The notes: generated by a model not told the origin, from the sequence alone. Shown: positions 1 to 9,024, counted from the stretch's first letter. The stretch is DNA of 64,000 nt from Lachnospiraceae bacterium (GCA_014804755.1 JAAUZE010000028.1:26336-90335); one strand, 5' to 3'. Numbers and translations are program-made.

Positions 1-1587
1 TGCGAACATTTCCTCGACCTTTTCCATCACCTCGCCCAGATCCTGACGGGCAAAAAGAATCTCCGGCTTATCCGTCACCTGCGTACCTGACGGATACAGC
101 CCAAACTCGCCGAGCGTGTCAAATGGGCGGAGCGATGTGTGAAACTGCTCCGCAATTTTTTCAGCCGTCTTAGGCATAAACGGCTCCAGCAGCGACGCGC
201 CGATCAAAATACCTTCGGTCAGATTGTAGAGCACCGTCTCCAAGCGTTCTTTTTTTGTCTCATCCTTCGCAAGCGCCCACGGCATTGTCTCATCAATATA
301 CTTATTGCATCTCTTAAAGAGCGCGAAAATCTCCGTGATCGCATCAGCGACACGAAGCTCATCCATTTTCTTTGCAGCTCGCTCATATGTGCTTACCGCC
401 ACGCTGCGAAGCTCCGCATCCACATCGGGCTCTCCCGCATCCACCGAGATACTACGGTTCGTCACAACGCCGCCAAAATACTTATTGCTCATGGAGATCG
501 TGCGGTTCACCAGATTTCCGAGCGTGTTCGCCAGATCGGAATTGAGGCGTTCCACCATGAGATCCCAGGTGATCATGCCATCGTTTTCAAACGGCATCTC
601 ATGAAGCACAAAATAACGCACGGCATCCACGCCAAAAAACCGGATCAGATCCCCCGCATAGATAACATTCCCTTTCGATTTACTCATCTTTCCGTCGCCC
701 TGAAGCAGCCACGGATGCCCGAAGATCTGCTTCGGGAGCGGTTCTCCGAGCGCCATGAGGAAGATCGGCCAATAAATCGTATGAAAACGGATGATGTCCT
801 TTCCGATCAAATGTAAGTCCGCCGGCCACAGCGTTTGATACTGCGCCGTACTCCCGCCTTCCGCATCATAGCCGATTCCGGTAATATAATTGGAAAGCGC
901 ATCCAGCCATACATAAACGACATGTCTGTCATCAAAATCAACCGGAATTCCCCATGTAAACGACGTTCTTGAAACGCACAAATCCTGCAGTCCCGGCTTC
1001 AGGAAATTGTTCATCATCTCATTTTTGCGCGATACCGGCTGAATAAATTCGGGATGCGCCTCAATATGTGCAATCAACCGGTTGGCATATTTACTCATTT
1101 TGAAAAAATAAGCTTCTTCTTTTGCAGGCTTCACCTCGCGTCCGCAGTCAGGGCATTTGCCGTCCACAAGCTGGGATTCCGTCCAGAACGACTCACAGGG
1201 CGTACAATAAAGCCCCTCATACGCCCCCTTGTAAATATCGCCCTGATCATACAGGCGCTTGAATATTTTCTGTACCTGCTTCTCATGCGGTACATCGGTC
1301 GTTCGGATGAATTTATCATAGGAGGTGTCAAGGCTGTCACAAATATCGCGGATCTCTCCCGCCACCTTGTCAACAAATTCCTTCGGCGTAACGCCTGCCT
1401 CCTTCGCTTTCAACTCGATCTTCTGCCCGTGCTCATCCGTTCCCGTCTGAAAAAAAACATCATAGCCGTCCTTCCTCTTAAATCTGGCGATACTGTCCGC
1501 CAGGACGATCTCATAGCTGTTGCCGATATGCGGTCTTCCCGACGTATAGGCGATCGCCGTCGTAATGTAATACTTACCCTTATCCAT
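1..1587 (-). CDS. metG: Methionyl-tRNA synthetase (3' end cut by window edge)
   Basis: Charges tRNA-Met with methionine in the cytoplasm. The reading frame is open from the ATG at 1587 to the window edge, giving 529 residues; the family is usually longer, so the C-terminal part lies outside. The N-terminus reads like a class I synthetase, with the HIGH-type signature in RPHIGNSYE near residue 14. A zinc knuckle with two Cys pairs (CTPC and CPDC) lies near residues 125-150, and the KMSKS loop appears as KMSKSKGN near residue 300. A T-box leader lies directly upstream, which fits control by uncharged tRNA. The start is supported by a GGAGGAAC-type ribosome binding site. The identification is secure from the motifs. 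Confidence 0.97.
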   Translation of the reverse strand, partial: MDKGKYYITTAIAYTSGRPHIGNSYEIVLADSIARFKRKDGYDVFFQTGTDEHGQKIELKAKEAGVTPKEFVDKVAGEIRDICDSLDTSYDKFIRTTDVPHEKQVQKIFKRLYDQGDIYKGAYEGLYCTPCESFWTESQLVDGKCPDCGREVKPAKEEAYFFKMSKYANRLIAHIEAHPEFIQPVSRKNEMMNNFLKPGLQDLCVSRTSFTWGIPVDFDDRHVVYVWLDALSNYITGIGYDAEGGSTAQYQTLWPADLHLIGKDIIRFHTIYWPIFLMALGEPLPKQIFGHPWLLQGDGKMSKSKGNVIYAGDLIRFFGVDAVRYFVLHEMPFENDGMITWDLMVERLNSDLANTLGNLVNRTISMSNKYFGGVVTNRSISVDAGEPDVDAELRSVAVSTYERAAKKMDELRVADAITEIFALFKRCNKYIDETMPWALAKDETKKERLETVLYNLTEGILIGASLLEPFMPKTAEKIAEQFHTSLRPFDTLGEFGLYPSGTQVTDKPEILFARQDLGEVMEKVEEMFA

Positions 1588-1599
1588 GTTGTTCCTCCT

Positions 1600-1815
1600 A
1601 TCCTAAGAAGTTCTGATAAAGCAAAAAAGCCCGCCTTCCAACCAGATCAGAAGACGAACCTGCCAAAAGTCCGTGTTACCACTTCTATTCGCATATCCCC
1701 AGCGGGAAATATCTCATCGGGTATCAAACCCCATACCCTGCCGCTGTAACAGGCGGACCTGTCGCAGCCTTGCCGATCTGTGGCCGCCATCCGGCGCTGC
1801 ACTCATCCTAATATA
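1600..1815 (-). ncRNA. T-box leader of metG
   Basis: The leader of metG contains the T-box motif AAGTGGTAACACGGAC (about 1669-1684). It is followed by a GU-rich terminator stem (GTTCGTCTTC paired with GAAGGCGGGC) and a T run near 1620-1626. Upstream lie several short stems, including GCAGC/GCTGC and GGGTAT/ATACCC. A TATAAAAT -10 box at 1821-1828 places the transcript start near 1813. T-boxes sense uncharged cognate tRNA and switch between terminator and antiterminator. The specifier codon could not be assigned with confidence because Stem I looks shorter than in the standard class. Confidence 0.85.
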
Positions 1816-1911
1816 TCCGTATTTTATACGATTCATGCAAAAAAGTAAATACCTATCGGGCACATTTCTTTTTGGACTTTGACTGCAGGCCGCAGATAAA
1901 AAAATTCATAC

Positions 1912-1928
1912 GCATACTATTTGTATGC
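1912..1928. promoter_or_regulatory. Inverted repeat upstream of the XRE regulator
   Basis: GCATAC and GTATGC flank a 5-base spacer. The repeat sits between the divergent metG and XRE promoters, about 55 bp before a TATAAT box at 1981-1986. It could be the operator of the small XRE protein encoded at 2046; that is inference only. Confidence 0.35.
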
Positions 1929-2045
1929 ATAATAATTAAAACACAGTATCAGTATATCCGAATTCGAAGTCTGCATATCCTATAATAATAGGGATGACAG
2001 AGATTTCTATTCCCTATCAAAATTAAAGCAAGGACAGATTACTTT

Positions 2046-2372
2046 ATGAAAGACCATACGTACAGAAAAGAATTCTGCAACCGACTCACCCGGCTCAGAA
2101 TGAACAAAGATGTTTCCGCACGGGATATGAGCCTTTCTCTCGGTCTCAGTGAGAGTTACATCAACAAGATCGAAAACGAAAAAACGCTTCCGAGCATGAG
2201 CACGTTCTTCGATATCTGCGATTACTTTCATATCACACCCATGGAGTTTTTTAATATGGAAGAACCGTTTCCGTTTGACATCGCCGCTGCCGTGTCAGAA
2301 ATGAATCACATGAGCAGGGAGCAGATTTCACGCATGATCGCGTTTATGAAAGATATTAATCATCGGGGGTAG
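2046..2372 (+). CDS. XRE-family helix-turn-helix regulator
   Basis: A 108-residue DNA-binding protein. The N-terminal 65 residues form a Cro/C1-type helix-turn-helix with the typical pattern of short helices and the recognition segment LGLSESYINKIENEKTLPS. The remaining part is a short tail with no recognised ligand-binding domain. It is the only plus-strand gene between metG and the unrecognised gene at 2579, so its target is probably its own promoter or a neighbour. An inverted repeat at 1912-1928 is a candidate operator. The start follows a weak site (AAAGCAAGGACAG) and could not be narrowed further. Confidence 0.85.
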   Translation: MKDHTYRKEFCNRLTRLRMNKDVSARDMSLSLGLSESYINKIENEKTLPSMSTFFDICDYFHITPMEFFNMEEPFPFDIAAAVSEMNHMSREQISRMIAFMKDINHRG

Positions 2373-2400
2373 GGTTTTCTCGGATTCCCGAAGAAGTTCT

Positions 2401-2493
2401 ATGCAGATTCCCTGTTTTGACAGAAAGCCTTCAGGATGGGACGAACAGCTAAAGATCGTTGGCGGCATCGCATATTGCATGAGCAAGGGATAA
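2401..2493 (+). CDS. Possible 30-residue small ORF
   Basis: An ATG at 2401 opens a 30-codon frame ending in TAA at 2491-2493. A GAAGAAG stretch lies 4-10 bases upstream, a poor ribosome binding site. The peptide begins MQIPCFDRK and ends AYCMSKG. No family is recognised. It may equally be the worn tail of a lost gene, since the surrounding 2373-2578 contains nothing else interpretable. Confidence 0.25.
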   Translation: MQIPCFDRKPSGWDEQLKIVGGIAYCMSKG

Positions 2494-2578
2494 AAACGTC
2501 TGCTGGCAGGGCAATGCTCCGTTAAACTGTCTCATAGTCCCCAAAAGATAACTTTGTGTTCATCAATTCGCATATTAA

Positions 2579-4204
2579 TTATTTAAGCGGATATTTTTCC
2601 CACAGCATCTCATTAATCAACATCACAACAGGCATGAGAAGAGGTTTATCGTCAAGCATTGCATCCAATTTTTCATTCCCCTCTATTCTCTGAAATCCCG
2701 GCTGCTCTGCTGCAAAGCGGTGCTGCCCGTCCCCGATCTCCAAAAGCTGTCCGTAAAGTTTCGTCTGCTGCTCCGGAATTCCGTACAAAATCGCCCTGCT
2801 CTCTTCACGAGCGCCCGCCTTTTTCGCCTTTTCCCGCCGCATTGTATACGCCTCAATAAAGCTTTGATCGCCGGTTGCTCCAACCTCTCCCGTGCTATAA
2901 TAGTACATTGCCATCATCTCCTGCTGCGTCAGTCGTCCGTCAAAGCAAATCATATACAAAGTATCAGCCCCTTCCGCCCCTTGCTGATCCGATTCCGCAG
3001 CTACAGGCGCTTTCTTTGACCCCTTTTTCCCTTTCGACCCGGATTTCTTATCCGTTTTCGGATACAATTGTACTGTTTCGATTGTCCCCTCTCGCGTAAG
3101 ACTTGCTCCGATTATCCGAATAGCAGCTTTTCTTTCCATGCTCATGAGAGAAACTGAAGAATCCGCTAACGGATTCAAATCATTCAATGACAGTCCTGCA
3201 AACACAAACGCTGTATTTGGCAATATATCACGCTCTCCTTGACACATCATATTCATGAACTTTTTATAATCCTTCGTATAAATGGAATAATACGCAAAAT
3301 GAATCTCCCTAATATCCTTGCTATCGCAAAATCCCCGAAGTATATCCACATATGATGTTTCTCCCGGCTTGGTCGATGCAGTCCCCTCGGCCATTGCAAC
3401 AGCTTGTTCAATCTGCGGTTCCGGCGGCACGATCGTACCCAAAGAGCCATAACCCGGACCGCTGCCGTATATCCGTCGCGTATCATCTCCATACTGTTCA
3501 TATCCATATTGCTGAATCATCAAATCCACGCCACCGACATTATGTGCCGGATATCCCAGCTTAATGAGCGGAATGCCGCCCTCATCATCTTCTTCCGACA
3601 GCTCTGCACCCGAACCGCCGATAATGCCCTCAGCGATTCTCTGAATATTCGCAATCTCCCTGTTGCTCCCTTCCAAACCGCTCAAATTACTGATTTTATG
3701 CAGAACAAGCTTTACAGACACCCCTTTCCATTCCGGATATTTCTGATAAAACACGGAAAGCTCTGCTGCCAGCTTGGCTCCTGCTGTTATATCACCAAAT
3801 CCTTTCAGATCTCCGACGACAATATGTACCGCAAACGGTCCGCCTCTTATTTTCTTACCCGCAATTCGATGTAACATACCATTAAACGCCGCCACTTTGT
3901 CCCTCAATTCCTGTTTTTGCCCTTCCCTCACTTTCTTCCCCGGCATTTTCAGATTCTCCGGAACAAGATAATGATCCAGACTGACAGATTCTCTCTCCAG
4001 AAGATCGTTCACGTCCTGCAAAGGAGGCTCATCCTCACACGGATTTACGGACGTATCCTCTTCCTCTGAAGGCGGCTCGTTTATTGGCCTCATTGCATTT
4101 TCAAACGACTCCTGTGGAAAATAAGTATCGCTTTGCTCTGATTGTTCTTCTTCCTCCATATTGTCTTTCTTACTTGTCTTCTCTTTTATTTGAAAGCTAT
4201 CCAT
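2579..4204 (-). CDS. Unrecognised 541-residue protein, possibly GT-B-like
   Basis: Function not recognised. The first 75 residues are very acidic and probably disordered. A segment near residues 125-150 (VVGDLKGFGDITAGAKLA) begins what looks like a Rossmann-type fold. The C-terminal third contains GATGDQSFIEA followed by a segment ending AILYGIPEQQ, then GDGQHRFAAEQ. A start like the former together with a late Gly-Asp-Gln-Ser motif recalls GT-B glycosyltransferases of the secreted-effector or EarP kind, but this is inference by eye. A Lys/Ser-rich insert lies near residues 385-410. No signal peptide or membrane segment is seen. The start is fixed by a GGGGGG run 6 bases upstream. It is a lone gene with hairpins on its upstream side. 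Confidence 0.7.
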   Translation of the reverse strand: MDSFQIKEKTSKKDNMEEEEQSEQSDTYFPQESFENAMRPINEPPSEEEDTSVNPCEDEPPLQDVNDLLERESVSLDHYLVPENLKMPGKKVREGQKQELRDKVAAFNGMLHRIAGKKIRGGPFAVHIVVGDLKGFGDITAGAKLAAELSVFYQKYPEWKGVSVKLVLHKISNLSGLEGSNREIANIQRIAEGIIGGSGAELSEEDDEGGIPLIKLGYPAHNVGGVDLMIQQYGYEQYGDDTRRIYGSGPGYGSLGTIVPPEPQIEQAVAMAEGTASTKPGETSYVDILRGFCDSKDIREIHFAYYSIYTKDYKKFMNMMCQGERDILPNTAFVFAGLSLNDLNPLADSSVSLMSMERKAAIRIIGASLTREGTIETVQLYPKTDKKSGSKGKKGSKKAPVAAESDQQGAEGADTLYMICFDGRLTQQEMMAMYYYSTGEVGATGDQSFIEAYTMRREKAKKAGAREESRAILYGIPEQQTKLYGQLLEIGDGQHRFAAEQPGFQRIEGNEKLDAMLDDKPLLMPVVMLINEMLWEKYPLK

Positions 4205-4420
4205 GCCGTTTCCCCCCTAACAGACAAAATTATATTATCATGAAAAAAAATCAATTTAAAGATTTATACACCTAGTTTTATCGTAAACAGATGATATTTG
4301 TCCGTCAATGTGCATTCCTTTAACTGTAAGCGTCAAATCCCCCCTCCTTTCGCTAAAACCATTTTTAGTGCATATATGAAAAGAAAATGCTCTTTTATTA
4401 TTCGCTTTTAGATGAACAGG

Positions 4421-4500
4421 ATCAGGACGACATCCTGATTTTATAAAAGTAAAATACCATAACAGACGGGAGGGAAGGTAAATACCCTCCCTCCCGTTTT
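4421..4500. terminator. Two terminator-like hairpins
   Basis: The first hairpin (4421-4439) pairs ATCAGGA with TCCTGAT. The second (4466-4496) has 15-base arms with a single mismatch, is GC-rich, and on the plus strand is followed by TTTT. They lie downstream of the minus-strand M56/M23 gene and upstream of the minus-strand gene ending at 2579. The remainder of the 4205-4515 gap shows no gene. Confidence 0.6.
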
Positions 4501-4515
4501 AGGATTGCAGCCGCC

Positions 4516-6663
4516 TTATTCCGTCTGATCTCCCATCGGTTCCAACCGACTCTCCACCGGAATCACCATGATGGAATCTGTAGAAAACGACGTATAATCG
4601 TTCGTCAGCATCGGCAAAACGAACGCACCCCGCCTGCTTACCGCAAAATGCAGGTGTGCGCCGGTACTGTTTCCGGTGCTTCCCACCGCAGCGATCTGCT
4701 GTCCGCGCGCAATGATATCACCGGCCTGCACCTCAACGCTTTCACAATGCGTATAATAAGACACCTCGCCGTTTGCATGAATGAGGATCACATAGTTCCC
4801 GTTTTCCGCATCGTAGCCCGTCCGGTACACGCAGGCTTCCGCGACAGCATAGATCGGCGCTCCTTTTTCTGCTGCAAAGTCAATTCCCGAATGAAAAGAA
4901 ATCTCTCCGCTGATCGGATGCTCTCTGCAGCCATACGCTGCTGACATCATCACGCTTCCGTCCTCAATCCCATCCAGTGGAAAGGAATACGCCACGTCCA
5001 ACAGTCCGCTCTCTCCGAATCTCACACGCGGATTACATAAGAGTGTGCACACGCCGTCTACATAAAGCACTGAGACCGCCTGATCCGCATAATAATAGTA
5101 ACCCTCGCTGTCCTCCAGACAGATTTCTCCCTCAGGAAGCGATCCGTTCAATACCCGGTCCCTCGCACTATACAAGAATTCCCTTGTCTTCACCTCTGCA
5201 CCCAGCGCGTCCAGAAACTCCTGCTGTGCAGCAAGTCCCTCCTCCCAAGCGGCAAGCTCTGCCTCCTGATCAGCAAGCTCCGCTTCCTGATCGGCGCCAT
5301 TTTCCGCATGCTGCTCCTCTATTTCTTCCAATATCTGATCATGTTCCTCTTCAAACTGCCGGTTCAGTTCCTCCAGCTCCCGCTGCAGCTCTTCCTGCCG
5401 CTCCAGCTCCTCCACCTCCGCCTGCAGTTCCTCCGACCGGGTCTCATATTCCTGCTGCGAATCCGCCTGTGCCGGAAAATCATCCGCAGAATTCTGCACC
5501 TCCTGCGCCGGTTTCCGATTGACCAGGAGCAGTGCTGCCGCCACAACCACGACCGATACCGACGCCAGCACGACCCATGTTCTTGCTTTTTTCACAGAAA
5601 GAACGTTGCGGATCCTTCCCTTCGCATTCTTCCTGCCAAACGACACCGGATAAAATCCGCCGGCGTCCCGCCCGCACTCCGAAAGTGCAAGCAGTGTTTT
5701 GGCATACTCCTTTCGTCGTTCATAGCCGAGCTCCCTTAAGACCGCCTCGTCGCAGGAGGCCTCCATATCCTCCTCGAAATAGCGGAACGCTAACCACACA
5801 AATGGATTAAACCAGTGCACACAGCGCACCGCATACGCGAGCAGCTTCAACAGATTATCCTGCCTGCGGATATGCATGCTTTCATGTGCGAGCACCATCT
5901 CTCTCTGAAAAGGAAGCAGCCCCTCCGGCAGGCAGATGACCGGACGGAAAATCCCCACGGTAAACGGCGCTCCAATCTCGGAATCCGTCAGGATCCGGAT
6001 ACGCCTGCGCCGCAGAGACTTGAACACACCTCTTGTTTCTCTGTCCGTCTCCACTTCCATATTGATGACGCTCGATTTTTTTTGATGCAGTCGGTATTCT
6101 AACCGGAGATAGCTCATGATTCCATATCCCATAAAGATCAGGCAGCCGCACAGCCAGCACCAGACGACGGTATGGAACGCCGCATCCGATACCCACCACA
6201 ATCCTTGACCGGAGCCCGAATACTCCTGCATATCCGCCACGTTCTCCGCCTCTTCCGAAAGCGGATTCCATTTATCGGTGTCACTGATCGGAAGGCCCGC
6301 AACATCCGGTGCAACGATCACCTTCTGCACATCCGCAAGCTGCGTTCCGTTCTCCGCATATCCACTCGGCGTCCACACACTGCCTGCCGCAGGAAACGCA
6401 TCCTGCGTTTGCCCATCCTGTGTCTGTTCTTCCGCGATCTGCCGCTCCCCAAACATCCGCGCCATATCGGGAACCACGCCATAACGAACCGCGGGTACCG
6501 CCGGACAGATCAGACGGATCAGCACGACCAGCCACAGCACATACGAATACCGCCTCGGCGCACGCAAAAGCAGCAGACGGATCAAAAATACCGCCGCAAT
6601 GACAAACGATGCCGTCAGGCTCATTCGAACAATCACTCCAAAACATTCTCCCATATCCGTCAC
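4516..6663 (-). CDS. M56 (BlaR1-type) membrane protease fused to an M23 peptidase
   Basis: A 715-residue fusion. Two N-terminal membrane segments (about residues 8-55) and a third near 165-185 frame a BlaR1/MecR1-type M56 domain. Its zinc motif HESMH is near residue 260, followed by the family signature WFNPFVW and CDEAVLRE. After a further membrane segment (about 365-385) comes a Glu-rich coiled coil of roughly 80 residues. The C-terminal 130 residues are an M23/LytM peptidase with metal ligands in HSGID and HLHF. In BlaR1 the outer domain senses beta-lactams; here it is a cell-wall hydrolase-like domain, so the protein probably reads wall state and signals to the BlaI-type repressor encoded just upstream. 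The fused M56/M23 architecture is known in Firmicutes; the ligand is unknown. The start follows AGGAGGTGACGG. Confidence 0.9.
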   Translation of the reverse strand: MTDMGECFGVIVRMSLTASFVIAAVFLIRLLLLRAPRRYSYVLWLVVLIRLICPAVPAVRYGVVPDMARMFGERQIAEEQTQDGQTQDAFPAAGSVWTPSGYAENGTQLADVQKVIVAPDVAGLPISDTDKWNPLSEEAENVADMQEYSGSGQGLWWVSDAAFHTVVWCWLCGCLIFMGYGIMSYLRLEYRLHQKKSSVINMEVETDRETRGVFKSLRRRRIRILTDSEIGAPFTVGIFRPVICLPEGLLPFQREMVLAHESMHIRRQDNLLKLLAYAVRCVHWFNPFVWLAFRYFEEDMEASCDEAVLRELGYERRKEYAKTLLALSECGRDAGGFYPVSFGRKNAKGRIRNVLSVKKARTWVVLASVSVVVVAAALLLVNRKPAQEVQNSADDFPAQADSQQEYETRSEELQAEVEELERQEELQRELEELNRQFEEEHDQILEEIEEQHAENGADQEAELADQEAELAAWEEGLAAQQEFLDALGAEVKTREFLYSARDRVLNGSLPEGEICLEDSEGYYYYADQAVSVLYVDGVCTLLCNPRVRFGESGLLDVAYSFPLDGIEDGSVMMSAAYGCREHPISGEISFHSGIDFAAEKGAPIYAVAEACVYRTGYDAENGNYVILIHANGEVSYYTHCESVEVQAGDIIARGQQIAAVGSTGNSTGAHLHFAVSRRGAFVLPMLTNDYTSFSTDSIMVIPVESRLEPMGDQTE

Positions 6664-6673
6664 CTCCTATCCG

Positions 6674-7036
6674 TCATACATCCGCTTCATCGATCAGCCG
6701 CCGCATCTCTGCAACCTCTGCGGCAGTCAGCTTCCTCCCTCCGCAAAAAGCGGTCAGAAAACGCGGCAGAGAACCGCCAAACACTTCGTTGACGTATTCG
6801 CGGCTCTGCTTACCGTAAAAATCCTCCTTCTTCATGACAGACGTCACTGTCGCATTTTCGTTTCGGAAAACGCCCTTTTCGCATAAATTTTTCAACATGG
6901 TATACGTTGTTGATTTTTTCCATGCAAATGCTTCCGCGCACAGATGTACCAGCGCTGTTGAGGAAACGGGCTCATGCGTCCAGATCAATTCCGCAAACTC
7001 CGTCTCCGCCTCCGTTAAGCGATATTCTTTTTTCAT
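6674..7036 (-). CDS. BlaI/MecI-family repressor (module 1)
   Basis: A 120-residue winged-helix repressor of the BlaI/MecI/CopY family. The N-terminal part has the family pattern ending in the tyrosine-rich wing (KKSTTYTMLKNLCEKG). The C-terminal third should mediate dimerisation and contain the site cut on induction. It ends 10 bp before the M56/M23 gene, so the two are almost surely one operon. The start at 7036 is preferred because a GGGAGG site ends 9 bases before it; an ATG at 7045 directly abuts that site. Two 17-bp dyads overlapping the promoter at 7110-7167 are the expected targets. Confidence 0.92.
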   Translation of the reverse strand: MKKEYRLTEAETEFAELIWTHEPVSSTALVHLCAEAFAWKKSTTYTMLKNLCEKGVFRNENATVTSVMKKEDFYGKQSREYVNEVFGGSLPRFLTAFCGGRKLTAAEVAEMRRLIDEADV

Positions 7037-7109
7037 TCCGGTCATCCTCCCTTTCCTCTGCCGAACTTCTAAGGAAACACTGATTTGATCAGTTACTCAG
7101 GCATAATTT

Positions 7110-7167
7110 GAGGTCTATATATCATAAACCTTTCCGCTAGTTTATAACATATAGACCTCTTTGTCAA
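7110..7167 (-). promoter_or_regulatory. Promoter and twin operators of BlaI module 1
   Basis: On the minus strand TTGACA (7162-7167) and TAAACT (7139-7144) are 17 bp apart. Two 17-bp dyads of form GTYTAT-N5-ATARAC lie at 7140-7156 and 7113-7129, centres 27 bp apart. The first covers the spacer and -10 box. The two dyads are also inverted relative to each other. BlaI-type repressors bind such dyads as dimers; the assignment to the downstream repressor is inferred from position. Confidence 0.75.
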
Positions 7168-7224
7168 TCCCTGTTATGCCATTTTTATATTCTTTACGAT
7201 TTGAATGCTCCTTCGAAAATCCTT

Positions 7225-7947
7225 TCAGCGCAGCGACCCGAGCAAAAACGACAGTCTGCCTCCCTGCATCTCCATAACATCCACTTCAAACTCCAATATC
7301 GGCATCCCGTCATACTGAGGTTCGGCGGCATTCGTCAGATACCCCGGCGTCACGCGCAGACGGATCGTATCGCCGAGCACAAACTCCGAAATATCGCCAC
7401 CTGCAATCCCATATACCGTTTCTCCCGGAAGCATGGCGGTACCCACCTCCCGATCTGTCCGCCGGTCGATCAGCGTCAGCATCCCGCTCTCCTCATCAAA
7501 CCGGTAGTCAAGGGCTGCGTTGATCAGTGCAGAAAACTTATAAAGTGTGAAATAGTTCGCCTCTAAAACGCCTTTCTCATGATATTGCAGAACGATCAGC
7601 TCTTCCGCCGCAAAGGATGTTCCCGTATAGACAGGAAGTGTGATCTGAAGCTGCCGCGTTCCCTCATTCCAATATAATTTCGGGAATTGTATCCTCGACG
7701 TCATATATTTCCAATCAAAATAAGAAATGTCATCGCCGATCTCAACAGCAACCCCCTGCCTCCAATACGTCTCATCGTTATAGCCGTACAGCCGGATTCC
7801 CTGATCGGGCAGTTCGCCGATACACAGGATTTCCGCACGACAGGTCGAGCCGTCCGCCCTCGTGACGTCCACTCCGACTCCCGTATAGTCGCCTACAATA
7901 TTCTGCGTATACGGGATGGCATGCAGCTCCTCTATATCTACTTCCAT
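7225..7947 (-). pseudogene. C-terminal sensor part of a broken BlaR1-type gene
   Basis: A 240-codon open frame with no signal peptide, membrane segment or recognised catalytic motif. It resembles the extracellular C-terminal half found in clostridial BlaR1-like proteins, being rich in beta-strand patterns and ending LSFLLGSLR. It lies in a different frame from the preceding fragment (stop at 7959). The frame is open for 13 codons before its first ATG, with no ribosome binding site there, so independent translation is doubtful. Together with the fragment at 7959-8510 it looks like one BlaR1 gene that lost its protease domain through an internal deletion and frameshift. Alternatively the two pieces could be made separately. 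Confidence 0.6.
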
Positions 7948-7958
7948 AAACCGCCTGA

Positions 7959-8510
7959 TCAGTTCTTCTCCGTCCGAATCTCGTCACACTGCCATATCCG
8001 CCCTTCCACCTTGGCGGAAACAGCCGTACGCTTATGCAGCTTCGCATAGCTCATGATACCGTAAAAAAGCAAGCTCACCGCGCCGCATATCCAGACAACA
8101 CCAAATACATCCGTACGATCTGCCGCGTCTTTTATCCCCGTCAGACGGTTATTTTGTGTACCGCCCGTCCCCGTGACATGGAATGCCATGTCATTCATTC
8201 CGTTCTCCGCAGCGTAGGCATTCCCGTCTCCCGCTTCCTTCATGTCCACATTGAGCAACGGCGCGTTCTGCGGTGTATCCCGCACAGGCGTTCTCCGCTC
8301 GCTCACCGGTTCCGCACTCGGAACCAGACTCCACGTGCTTTCCACTGAAAACGGACACACAAGACGAATGGCGACAAACACCCAAAACATACAAGTAAGC
8401 CATTTCGGTGCCTTCTTCAATAATAAGCGAAGCACGATCACGGCCGCCATCAGCCAGCTTGCCGTGATACTCATATTTACCACTCGTAAAAAGATAGTCC
8501 CCATTGTCAT
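7959..8510 (-). pseudogene. N-terminal membrane part of a broken BlaR1-type gene
   Basis: A 183-codon frame holding the N-terminal BlaR1 region: two membrane segments near residues 12-50 (ending RLVCPF, as in the M56/M23 gene) and a third near 140-155 followed by GIMSYAKLH. It ends abruptly at CDEIRTEKN, exactly where relatives continue into the SPF-x-x-G region and the HExxH protease domain. No HExxH follows in any frame before 7225. The start overlaps the BlaI gene by 4 bp (ATGA), showing that the ancestral operon is intact at its 5' end. Confidence 0.7.
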
Positions 8511-8869
8511 TTCTTCCCCTCCCCATCGATCATTCTGCGAATCTCAGCGATCTCCTCCTCGCTCAATGCCTTCCGCTTTGTAAATGCAGCGATGAAAGCA
8601 GGCAGGGAACCGTCAAAGGTCTCACGTACAAACCGTTCGCTTTGTGAACTATAATAATTCTCTTTTGAGATCAACGCTGTCACTGTCTTATTTTCCATCT
8701 GAAAAAAACCGTGCTCGCTCAGCTTTTTTAACACCGTATAGGTCGTTGTCCGTTTCCATTGAAGCTCCTCACCGCACAGCTTCACCAGCTCTCCGGTCGA
8801 TAACGGTTCATGCTCCCACACAATATCCGCAAACTTCGATTCTACCGCTCCCAGCTTGTAATCCGTCAT
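8507..8869 (-). CDS. BlaI/MecI-family repressor (module 2)
   Basis: A 120-residue winged-helix repressor, closely parallel in length and motif order to the one at 6674, with the wing segment KRTTTYTVLKKLSEHG. Its ATG follows GGGAGGAGACGG. It is translationally coupled (4-bp overlap) to the N-terminal fragment of a BlaR1-type gene that now lacks its protease domain. If the protease is needed to lift repression, this repressor may be locked on, or may have acquired another inducer. Twin dyads at 8973-9013 are the expected operators. Confidence 0.92.
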   Translation of the reverse strand: MTDYKLGAVESKFADIVWEHEPLSTGELVKLCGEELQWKRTTTYTVLKKLSEHGFFQMENKTVTALISKENYYSSQSERFVRETFDGSLPAFIAAFTKRKALSEEEIAEIRRMIDGEGKK

Positions 8870-8972
8870 TTCCGTCTCCTCCCGCCAGTCATATCATCAA
8901 ATCATTTCAACAATCACAGTACATCTTTAAATTCCTGCAATTAAAATTTTGGAAATTTCCATCACGCGATTT

Positions 8973-9024
8973 GTCTATCCTTAATAGACACCTTGAGTCT
9001 ATCATCAATAGACACTCTTGTCAA
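8973..9024 (-). promoter_or_regulatory. Promoter and twin operators of BlaI module 2
   Basis: TTGACA (9019-9024, minus strand) and TAGACT (8996-9001) are 17 bp apart. Two dyads of form GTCTAT-N5-ATAGAC lie at 8997-9013 and 8973-8989, centres 24 bp apart; the upstream one covers the spacer and -10 box. The arrangement matches module 1 with a slightly different half-site. Confidence 0.78.

Noticed and set aside
4977..5810. Plus-strand open frames within the M56/M23 gene
   Set aside because: Pro- and Arg-rich products of the complementary strand of a well-supported gene, with no ribosome sites.
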